Positions 11,310-20,979 of a stretch of 34,215 nt of DNA are shown piece after piece. The notes below the pieces were generated by a model. The model had not been told where the DNA came from. It was given only the letters and a program-made list of their open reading frames with translations, and made no database searches. Made by a program: the position numbers and the translations under genes. Positions within the stretch are counted from its first letter, which is position 1. Each line of letters opens with the position of its first letter. Source of the stretch: Dipetalonema caudispina (taxonomy: Eukaryota > Nematoda > Chromadorea > Rhabditida > Onchocercidae); assembly GCA_013365325.1 (NCBI GenBank), contig JABVXV010000494.1, positions 1-34,215 on the forward strand, given 5' to 3'.

Positions 11310-14300
11310 GCGATTACACTTTCTTATATTGTACGATTAAAAATTATTTGAATTTAACACAGCCAATTTTTTTTATTCAAATATTTTAATTTCCATGCGT
11401 GTAAAGAACTGAATTTCAAATTTGTTTAAGTGTACCAAATACCTATCCATTTATTTGTTTATTTAATTACAGTACTAATTTTTTGAATAAAAAAAAGTTT
11501 TTATTCTATTAACATTTTTTATTGTTAATTGTTGCGTTACTCTTTACGTACGATTAGATGCAAACAAGCGTAATCCAAATATAGTATTAAATTTTAATTT
11601 CGTCATTGTTATTATTTAAAAAAATAATAAAAAGACAAAGGAGAAACCGGAAATAAAAAGAGTACAGTATCAGGAAACGTAATACATTATACGTACAACA
11701 AATATACGCTTTATAAAACGGCGAAAAATAATGGAGATTCAAGCAATGTGATGATCATACACACACACACCCACGCACGTATAGACACACGTACTCTCAC
11801 AAATACTAACTAATAAAAAATTATTAATTAATAATTCGGGAAATTATCAGTTACATATGAAATTTCTTTTTTTTTTATTTCTATTCCAAATTCGGAATCA
11901 ACCGGAATAATTCCAATACCATAAACTTTCATCAAAATGAAAATGTGATAGAGACAACAATATTTTACGGTTATATTGTAAATACTGTATTTTTTGAGCA
12001 GCAAATATAAAATAGACAAAAAATAAAGGGAAAAAAAATTGGGTAAAAAAAGGAAAAGGAATGAAATAAATAATAAATAAATATAATAAGTAATTTGATT
12101 ACTTTTGAAACATATATGTTTATTATCTTTTCAAAAATGTGAGAATCAAACTTCATTATTAAATTTTTGAATTGAATATAAATAATTGAGGAACTCCGGA
12201 AAATTCACTTTACATTATCTGAAACAAAACAAAAAAAAGGGAAAAAAAAAACAAAAAGAAAATGGTTATAATTATTACAAATTAAACAAACAATTTTTGC
12301 ATATAATTGCTCAGGAATTATTAAAATTACAATGAATGATCTAGTTCCTTCATCCGGAAAAACGATCTGAGCGGTGAGATAAATGAAGCGTAACGGAAAA
12401 AGAGAGAGAAAAAAAAGGAAAAGAATCGATTCGAAAAAAATTGGTCTGTAACAAGAAGGGATGATTTTATTTATTTTTTTTATTTTTATTCAAGTCAACA
12501 AAAGAAATTCCGAAAAAAAAAAAAGAATTACTTATACAAAATCAACAAAATAGGAGCAAATGACAGTGAGTGAGTGGCTATTTTTGGCGTAAAAATCCAA
12601 CGGAGCGCAAAAGACAAAACTGTGTGAAACATTATTGAAAACAATTAAATTTCAAACAAACGAAAAAAAAAAGAAAAAAGAAATTGGGAATAAAGCACAA
12701 GAAAAAAAAGCATTTAAAGCCAATTGGCATAATGATATCATTATAATATTTGTGAGCTTTTACTCTTGGAAATAAATTGAAATAATTTCAAACAATCAAT
12801 AATTCATATCTTTCATTACTAGCAATTGAAATGATTGTCATAATTCAACAGCTTAGCAGTTATACCATAGTCTCACTAATGCAAATGATAGTTTAAAAAA
12901 AAAGACGGAGAAAAAAAATTTTCAAATAATTATTCAACAATTTTTTATTTGTGAAGAAAAATTTTTACAAATTAATAATGCTAATAGTATAGGCTAAGTA
13001 TAATAAAAGGAAATAATTCGAAAATATCGTCAGGAAAAGAAAAAAAATTTTGATAAAATTTTTTGAATCATTTTTAGTTCAATTCGTTTTTTTTTTTTTT
13101 TTTTTAAATAATATCTTATGAAAGCTAATTTCAATAATCAATGATTGACTATGTATATACCATAAAATTTACACATGAAGAATAAGAAAGATAGACTGAT
13201 TGTTTCATATATTCTTCTGATAAGCTCAAGAAAAAAAAAAAAAAATTTTTTTTCTAAGCATTAGTAAAGCTATGGTTTCAGCTAAAGCATATTAGTGCAT
13301 AGCGTATACACATGTACAAATATATATATATATAAATATATGACCTTCGAAACTTGATATTAATTAATTTTACAAAGTTTGCTGATACCATTCAAATAAA
13401 CTTTAGCATTAATTAATACCAATAAATATGAAAGAAAGATGATAAATAATACTCTTATGGTATGACAGAATGCAATAGTAAAAAAAAAAAAAAAAAAAAA
13501 TGGACTTTTCCCTTTTTTTGGTAAATGTGCAACCTTCGAATGGTACGTAATTATTAATAATTAATTTTTACATTAATAGTCAGCAAAACAATTTTTATTA
13601 AATGTTTGAAATTTCAAAATTTTGTGCAATTTTCAAGTTTGTTTGACTTTTTGAAAATACTATTTCGATATGCATTAAAAAGAAAAAAAAAAATGATAAA
13701 TCATGAAAGAAAAAATCCTTTCTAATTATTTCATCTTACTTATTTGTTTTTTTTTTTCTTTTTTTTTACATTTTCATTTTCTTTTACACTAATGATAGCA
13801 ACTGATAAATGATATTTCATTGGAAATACATTTTAATTTGTATAAAAAGGTAAGAAATAAGTTAGAATGATGAAAGGATAAAAGATATAACAAAAGAATA
13901 ACTGATATAATTTTCACTGATAACTTTTGCAATCATTTTATCCTTTGTAAACTTGCAAGAATTGGTTAAATTTTTGGAGAAAAAAAAAAAAAAATTTTTT
14001 GCAAATTTTCTTTCACGTTTCGAAGGTTTTCATTTTTAACCTTAGCAATAGCATTTCATTCATAAAATAAAAATATTTTATACAATTGGTCATCGTGAGA
14101 AATTTTGAACATTTATATTTGAAGATGGACAAGAACGAAATGAAGCCCATAACTATATGAATATTGCAAAAATTAAATTTTAAAAATATGGAAAAAGATG
14201 AAAAATGACCAAATTCCATGTATTTACTCGACTAGCAATGAATGTCTCTTCTTTTTTTTTTTTTTTTTGATTTTCAGTAAAAAATTGCATTTTTTTAAAT

Positions 14301-14313
14301 TAAAAATTTTTAA

Positions 14314-14318
<5 letters not shown>

Positions 14319-14350
<32 letters not shown>
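14319..14350. repeat. A32 homopolymer
   Basis: Thirty-two consecutive adenines, followed by CAAAACG and AAAT repeats. A second run of exactly 32 adenines lies at 14697-14728. Confidence 0.9.
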
Positions 14351-14351
<1 letters not shown>

Positions 14352-14694
14352 AAAACGAAACAAATAAATAAATAAATAAATGTAAAAGGAAGAATAAGAA
14401 ATACAATGGAGGATCGAAATGATCCTTGCATAGGTTTTCGTAATTCATTAGATTTTTGGAAAATAATAATTTAGAAATGGAAAATTTCACGCCATAAGGA
14501 GAAAATAAATAAATAAAAGAAATGTAAATTTGCAATTTACTAATGTTACATGTATTGATAAATTAGAATGTCGAGAATGATAAAGATGAAATATTAATAA
14601 CAACTTTTTATTTTTGTCTAAATAATTTCTTCTTTTCTAGAAAAAAAAAAGTGTTTCTCTAATCAAATGATAAATGGATGAAAAATTTGAGAGG

Positions 14695-14696
<2 letters not shown>

Positions 14697-14728
<32 letters not shown>
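14697..14728. repeat. A32 homopolymer
   Basis: Thirty-two consecutive adenines, followed by a CT-rich tract (about 14757-14800). ORFs predicted across it (poly-Lys or poly-Phe) are artefacts of the homopolymer. Confidence 0.9.
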
Positions 14729-14731
<3 letters not shown>

Positions 14732-15257
14732 CTGAAATATTTTCATTTCCATTCTCGATCTTTCTCTCTCTCCTCTTCTTCTCTCTCCTTCTCTCTCTCA
14801 CTTTTGCTTCCTTTCTAAGAGAAAGAAATATTTGGTCAGTAGTAAACATAGGAATAACAAACAAATTATTGTCCCAATTTTGTTTTAGCAATTAATTCAT
14901 TTTCCCAAATCAGACAGATCGTTAAAAATAGTAATAGATCAAATAATCATTAAAATATTTTAATCCTTTAAAAAAAGAAAAAAAAATCAATACTGTATCT
15001 TTTAACATCACTTCCATCACTAATTTAGGAGAGAAGAAAAAGAAAAAAAAGCACCTGATAAAATTAATTATGATAATAATACGCTGCATTGCACCTCATC
15101 CTTAATTAGTATCGTTGTCACTATGCGACAACTTTTCCACCCCAAATATCATTCATCATCAGTTTCTCCTATTTAATTTTTTTTCGTCTGAGAGATACCA
15201 TAATTTCAACGATCTTCTTCAGCATCATTTTTTTTTTTTTTTTTCATTTTTCATTTT

Positions 15258-15730
15258 TCAATCTTCTTGTCTACTTTGCCACAATTGTTCCTTGTACGCG
15301 TTAGCACGTTTTAATTCGAGCTCCTGCCGCCGTCGTTGTCGTTGCTTTTCCTCCCGCTCCAAACGGCTTTTCCTTCGTCTTCTCCTATTATAAAAATTGA
15401 TGAGAAGAAAAAAAAAAATCAATCAATATTTCCTATCTTTCATTATTAAGTAATAAAATGATATATTTATGCAATAAATATTGTTGAATTATTGTTAATT
15501 ATACTGATGAAAATACCGTCGAATATCATGTCTTTCTTCACGTGACATTTTACGATTTCCACTATTTGTATGTCGCTGAGCTGCGACCCATCGTGCCATT
15601 TCAATTGGTGAATATTGCCTAGTAAGCGGTATCTTTGGAGGATGTTGTTGTAGTGTACCCGGTAAAATATCATGCAAACTTTTTGGAAGCGGTGGCTTAT
15701 CGTGATCGGGAGTATAGTGTGTCAAATAAT
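15258..15730 (-). CDS. FGF exons 7-8: C-terminal extension with R6K basic run
   Basis: Exon 15730-15517 encodes a Pro/His-rich segment ([23 protein letters not shown]) and a basic helix. Exon 15384-15258 encodes RRRRRRKSR and then an Arg/Glu/Gln-rich predicted coiled coil ending in WQSRQED. In total the extension is ~145 residues. Run-on basic sequence of this kind resembles a nuclear-localisation or proteoglycan-binding tail. C. elegans LET-756 is also known for a long C-terminal extension; homology of the two tails is not established here. Confidence 0.88.
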
Positions 15731-17662
15731 CTATAAGATATAATTTATATTTTCTTGAAAATTTATCAATAGAACGATCAATAATTGATATCCTCTGGTG
15801 TTGATAGTATTTACTGATTAACATCTTACATATTTTTTCTTTTGTTGATAAAATTGATTTCAGATTGATAGATAGATATACTTTGAATGTTAGCTATCAA
15901 TAAATAAGAAATTAATCTATTTCTTAGCTCATCAAATTTCAAACAAAGTTTACAATTTGATGAATATTTGAAAAGTATTACGTAAATTTCAAATTTTCAA
16001 AATTTTTATTTAAAAATTTAGCTAATAATGAGGAAAAGGAAAAATTTGATTCACCATAACGATTAGGTTGGTTAATTCGTGCTGTAGAAAAATGAATGGA
16101 ACTATCATCACCGGAATATGAATAGCCACCCGGATTACTATTATCCTGATCGTTGTCAAAGTGTACAACAAGAAAATGTGACGATTTCCGACGTTTACGA
16201 GAATATTTACCTATAAACAAAGAGGTATTCATTGTAATTATATGAACAGAAATGAATAAAATTTGATGCTTGCTCAAAAAAAAAAGAAAAAAGAATGAAA
16301 TAAAATTTAAATGCAAATAAGAGAATACTTTTGATATTTGAATAACACATTCCCTAAATGAAATACTATCTAACGAACTTTTCATTAATTGCAGTTGTAA
16401 TTGAAGACTTAAATGATGCTAATTTAGAAGCAACAATAAAACATTTACGCAAAAGCCTTGGTATAATAGCAATATAACTTTTTTTTTACATATCTTATCA
16501 AATATTTACTTCTTTTTAGTTTAATTTGGGAAATGCCATACGGATATTTCAATCTGACTTAATTTCGTATAGTAAAACTTGAAACTATCGATATAAATGA
16601 TAAAAAGTAAGAATGAGATGAGTTTTAGTACGATATACTAAATGAGAACAATTATCACTGTTATCATTTGGAATTAATATGTGATCATAGTTGTTATTGT
16701 TATTACAGTGATTATCATCGTATTAATATAGTAGTGATAATTTAACGATTCGTTTAATGATAAAAATGATGATAATTATAGCAGATAAAGCGAGCAACAG
16801 TTTTAGCAAAGGCTTCATGCATAATATTTGAAGGCATACGAAATAAATTAATGCTTATGCTTATAAAATCCGGAATTGCTAAAACCGTAATGCCGAATTT
16901 TGGAAATTAAAACGGAAAGCAGCAAACATGCTATAAATCAATAGATATCATTTAAGCTTGTGGGGCTTTAGCAATTCATACCATTTTTTGGGAAGTCGTT
17001 TCCTGAATGTAAAAGTAATAATAGTAATAAAAAACAATAATAAGAGTAATAATAATGATAACAGCAATAATAGTAATGATAGTAACAATAATAATGATAA
17101 TAAGAGTGATGAAACAATGACCACTTATTTCTATGAGAATAAAACAAAATAAGATCTTAAAAATTTCAATAAATTTAAAAAAAAAATCAAACCAAACTTT
17201 TTTCCTTTTTACAACTTGGAACTTTTCCACATTTGTTATGCTAATTATAAATTAAAACTTTAACCTTTTTACTGTAATGTATACATGATACATATATACT
17301 TTTTTTTTTGGCATATTAAATTTTTAAAAGAAAAAAAAAAAAATGATGCTATCAATAGTGATAATTTACCTTTCCGTGGTCGGCCCGTCTTTCGTAATGA
17401 AACATACCACGGTTTTTTAGGTGTACCATATGTACAGGAGGAATACAAATTATAATAATTTTCTAACATTTCTTCCATGAATACGCATTCCATTGAATAA
17501 TTTTGTTGCAACTGGAAATGATGATAAAATTATATTTAAAACATAAATATATATCTATATATTGATATTTGATTAGAAATATATATTGATATTTGATTAG
17601 AAATATATATTGGTATTTGATTAGAAAATTTTAAATCATATCATTGATATAGTTTAGCAGAA

Positions 17663-17698
<36 letters not shown>

Positions 17699-18167
17699 TT
17701 TTCTTTTCAATTTTTTTCTTTTCAATTTCAATTTTAAATATAATAATTAAGATCAAAGTTGAGATTCAATTTTAAGTTATTTGTTAACACTTATTCATTC
17801 ATTTTGTTTATCTCAATAATAAAATTATAACAGTTCTTTGTAAAAACTACGATATCAATATTATTACAGTATACTAAACGTTGTATTGTAAGAAACAAAC
17901 CGCAGCATATAATCGACCTTCACGATCCATACATAAATAACGTTGCGATTCACGTCCACGTATACTTACTAAACCAAATGCAACCGATATAAATTCCAAT
18001 ATACCTTAAAAAAAACTTTTTTTAAAAAGGTATATTGGGGACAAAAGAAATGATGTAAATGAAATATTGTGATATTTAAATGAAAATTTTGAAAATAAAA
18101 AGAAAGAAAAAAAAAAGTAAATTAAATGCAAAATACTTAACAAATGTGTGAGTGTGAGTGTATGTGT

Positions 18168-18227
<60 letters not shown>

Positions 18228-20979
18228 TATGTTATCCGATTATTCATTTCATTGTATTATATTGGAATATGGCAACGAAAAAATAAGCATTTAAATATTT
18301 CAAATATCGATGATTCCAAATATACAAACGATGTATAATTATTTATGTTAAACTTTAAATATTATAAATTGAATATGAAAAGATTTTGATGAGAGAGAAA
18401 GAAAAGTATAAATGATAAATAAATAAGCTGAAATTTGAAAAGTTCGATTAATAAGATCATTTTTTTTTATGAAAATTATATATGTATCCAATTAATGCAC
18501 AGTTGTATATGTTAAACTTTAAATATTGTAAAATATCGACGATTTTTTTTCATTCCACCGAAGTATAATTATTATATTTTGTAAGTAAAAACAAAAAGAC
18601 AGCACCAAAATTTAAATGATTTCCTTATTTCTTCTCTATAATATTGCTTATTTATTAAAATTTTACATTTAAATAATATTTTTAAAACATTACACATGCA
18701 ATATTTTTTTTATTTTATACTATTAATTTTATCTCACCAAAATATTCAAAAGATGAGTAATCTGTATTTTTTAATTGTGAAATGAATAAAAATTTTATAA
18801 TATGTTCAGCTTTTTTTAAAGTTTCTTTCAAGAAACAAGTTAAACTTTCGAAATATAAATATATCACAGAAGTAATCATTCGACTGTATCAAAGTAAAAA
18901 TTCTCCGAAATAATAATCCCAAAAATCGATAACAATTATTTAATTTAATTTGATTATTGATATGATATCATATCATTACTGCGAAATTTAATGAACTACA
19001 TTAATAATTTAATATTTAATAACTTAATGATTTTCCCTCTTTTTTTTTGCATTTTACAATTACAATTTTGCATTTTACAATTTTTTTATTAGAAATATTT
19101 GGGTAATAAAAATAACATACTGAATCGACTATTTTCTAGACGTGTACCACGTACGTATTCTGGCCTTGATAAGTCATTCGTTTTAGCTTCATATTCAGCT
19201 GTACGTTTATCCAAAATTTCCACCCATGTACCAGAACGACAAAAAAGAGCTCCCTCTCTATTAGGTCCATCATGCCTGAAATTTTTTTTAAAATACTGAT
19301 AAATTTTACTAATAAATTAATTGATAATTTAGCAAGAAATGATAAAAGTAATGAATTATTCATATTATTAACAATATAATAAAAGAATTCTTTTTGCTTC
19401 ATATTTTATACAATTTTTTCAGATTTATACATTGTAAAATAATCATAAATTAAGTTTTTAAAAATATAAGTTCATTACAATTATAATTAAATTACAGAGG
19501 ACATGAGTTAATTATCATTGCTATCAATTAATATACATTCAGATACTTTTGAATATAGCAAAAACTAAAATTCATCAAATTGTAAATTTTTTCATTCTCA
19601 AAAAATTCAAATATAAAAATAAACATTTAAAGTCTTTTGCTCGCATATTGACTGCTTTTACCTAAGAGTAAAATGCAGGTAACAATCATTTGCTTTTTGC
19701 TGTCACTAGAAAAAAAAAAAAAAAAAAACAAAGATTATGAAGGTGGATAAACGATGAATTAGATGAAAAACTTTTGTTTTCAAAATTTAATAAATTTAAA
19801 ATTGATACTACCGATTTGATTGATTTGCACTTTTTTAATCAAAAAGTGATACATTGATTTAAGCTATATGATGTGATTATTTTGACTTATAACAATATAT
19901 TTGATTTATTCAAATGATGAAGAAAAAAATGGATAATTAACATCTTTTCTATATTAAATTTGCACAACCATAATAATCATTAAAATATTTGAATTAAATT
20001 CGTTCAATTTATAGAAAGATGAATGAGATTATATACATATGTTTGTATATACTTAATTGAAATTAATAAATTGCAAAACAATACCGCGGTGAGAATCGTC
20101 GAGTATGCCTGGTGTACCTGAGTTGTTGAGCTTGTCGAGCACAATTAGCTAGTAAAGTTGATGTAATGTAATCAGTTGATGGTAACAAGTTCAACGTTAA
20201 AGATGAAGATGCAGCAGCAGAAGAAGCGCCGCCGAAAGGTTGAAAATTTGATGAAGCAGGAGAAGCAGGAGCAGGAGTGATACCAGATGCACCACCAATT
20301 GTTACTACACCATTCATCGACGGTGAAAACAAATCACCTGACCACCAGTTATTGCCAGTGATCGCCGATAAAAAATACAGACCTAAAATTGAATAATTTT
20401 CGAAAAAAAAATTTTTTAAAACATAAATTATGATTCATTAAAAAAATTATTTTTTAATTTGAAGTAGGATAGCTAAGCAATTTTAGTTAAGATAATTATT
20501 TTATAATAATATAATAATGATAATATTCATATTATCATTATTATGAAAAAAAAAAAGTGAAAGCTGGCACAATCATAAATGGATTGCGTGAATCTTATTA
20601 AATAAAAAATTATATTTCAAAAGAAAAAAAAAAAGTGAAGCTTACCGGAATTATCGCTATCCGATCCAGTATCGTAACGGGCGTCGTCTTGATTGGTTGC
20701 TTCGGAATGCGATAAAAGCGAAAATGTTTGGTGATAATGTTGTTTACGATGATGATGATGTTTATGATATTGATGTTGATAATTAGAATCGTAGTATTGA
20801 TGTTGTTGTTGTTGTTGTTGTTGTTGATGGCTCAGAGGTAATCCGAGTAATGTTATCTCGGTTAACAGGGTGGACAGGATTAAAATAAAATGGCAGTAAG
20901 CCAACGATGCTGCTTGTTCCGTTTTGTTAAATTTTAAATATAATATCACAAAAATGTCTATTATGTAAATTTCCCTCAA
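15258..20979 (-). CDS. Fibroblast growth factor, FGF9/LET-756-like, 8 exons, 5' end incomplete
   Basis: Secreted ligand for an FGF receptor tyrosine kinase. Exons in transcription order: 20979-20646 (5' limit uncertain), 20382-20085, 19275-19121, 18004-17901, 17511-17370, 16210-16055, 15730-15517, 15384-15258 (TGA at 15260-15258). All introns are GT..AG and all phases close, giving ~509 residues counted from 20979. The FGF beta-trefoil spans about residues 217-362. Family hallmarks are [84 protein letters not shown] and SSHFL. The strand around VGLVSIRG is closest to vertebrate FGF9/16/20. The long C-terminal tail favours LET-756 over the short EGL-17, but orthology is inferred. There is no ATG on the minus strand between about 20640 and 21260, so the start codon must be in an upstream exon. 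Confidence 0.94.
16055..16210 (-). CDS. FGF exon 6: end of trefoil and start of C-terminal extension
   Basis: Acceptor TTTATAG at 16211; donor GTGAAT at 16054. The exon begins by finishing [20 protein letters not shown], the very basic heparin-binding end of the fold. Acidic and Gly/Ser-rich sequence (NDQDNSN, SGDDSS) outside the conserved domain follows. Confidence 0.92.
16211..17369 (-). other. FGF intron 5 with degenerate AAT-type repeat
   Basis: An 1159-bp intron between exons ending and starting in phase 1. It holds degenerate NAT/NGT triplet tracts around 16638-16770 and 17012-17112. The ORFs at 16958-17152 (+) and 16976-17230 (-) come from these tracts. Confidence 0.8.
17370..18004 (-). 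CDS. FGF exons 4-5: central trefoil and receptor-binding core
   Basis: Exon 18004-17901 encodes [20 protein letters not shown] and [13 protein letters not shown]. Exon 17511-17370 encodes the ECVF motif, the ENYYNLYSS strand and [13 protein letters not shown], the heparin-binding loop. The intron between them (17900-17512) contains a 24-bp minisatellite. Donor 17900 is GTTTGT, weaker than the rest, but the phase and protein match strongly. Confidence 0.93.
17555..17626. repeat. 24-bp minisatellite, three copies
   Basis: Three abutting 24-bp copies at 17555-17578, 17579-17602 and 17603-17626. Each ends GATTAGAA and differs by one or two bases. It lies in the FGF intron 17512-17900, next to an (AT)n run at 17663-17690. 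Confidence 0.93.
18144..18225. repeat. (TG)n microsatellite
   Basis: GTGTGAGTG/TATGTG variants pass into a pure TG run ending near 18225, inside the FGF intron 18005-19120. The poly-Cys/Val ORF here is an artefact. Confidence 0.95.
19121..19275 (-). CDS. FGF exon 3: start of trefoil, with loop insertion
   Basis: Acceptor AATTTCAG at 19276 and donor GTATGT at 19120. It encodes [20 protein letters not shown], the first beta strands, and ends GTRLENSRF, the FGF9-like strand before SILEF. Between them are about 15 extra residues ([18 protein letters not shown]) in the place where vertebrate FGF9 has a short turn. Confidence 0.92.
20085..20382 (-). CDS. FGF exon 2: Ala/Ser/Pro-rich linker
   Basis: Acceptor CAATTTTAG at 20383; donor GTATTG at 20084 leaves CG in phase 2. 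The 98 codons hold [12 protein letters not shown], a Gly/Ala/Pro/Ser low-complexity section and a Gln/Arg-rich end (RHTRRFSP). The RHTRRFSPR region has paired basic residues that could be a proprotein cleavage site. No FGF-fold residues lie here; it separates the leader from the trefoil. Confidence 0.85.
20646..20979 (-). CDS. FGF first visible exon: hydrophobic leader, poly-Gln, His-rich segment
   Basis: The donor is at 20645 (GTAAGC, phase 1). The frame is open upstream to about 21030 and the real acceptor is undecided; candidate AG sites are near 21023 and 20967. It encodes a hydrophobic stretch with [15 protein letters not shown] that could act as a signal or signal-anchor, then eight Gln codons (mostly CAA) and a His/Tyr/Gln/Lys-rich region including HKHHHHRK. 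It ends in an acidic TGSDSDNSG linker. Use of the TTG at 20979 as a start is not proposed. Confidence 0.75.

Larger units (their letters stand above)
7586..15257. other. Convergent intergenic region, including probable 3' UTRs
   Basis: The 7.7 kb between the two stop codons (7585 and 15258) is AT-rich. No recognisable protein gene, tRNA or rRNA is visible. It contains the PTR 3' UTR, the possible exon cluster at 8306-8602, a short CA-repeat near 11758-11790, nested inverted repeats at 11233-11309, many A/T runs including A32 at 14319-14350 and A32 at 14697-14728, and a CT-rich tract at 14757-14800. An 86-codon hydrophobic ORF at 8959-9219 is mostly Phe/Ile/Leu from AT-rich codons and is not accepted. 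Confidence 0.7.
18005..20084 (-). other. FGF introns 2-3 outside exon 19121-19275
   Basis: Introns 18005-19120 and 19276-20084 are AT-rich. Apart from the TG microsatellite and a perfect 18-bp palindrome TGATATGATATCATATCA at 18958-18975, I see nothing specific. Confidence 0.75.

Noticed and set aside
14317..14535. Minus-strand ORF with a run of Phe
   Set aside because: It is the A32 homopolymer read backwards plus AT-rich flanks; no family resemblance.
14637..14895. Overlapping plus and minus ORFs
   Set aside because: Poly-Lys and poly-Phe strings come from A32 and the CT-rich tract.
15115..15393. Plus-strand ORF rich in Cys, Arg and Ser
   Set aside because: It is the antisense of the last FGF exon, where the basic Arg tail reads as Cys/Ser/Arg on the other strand.
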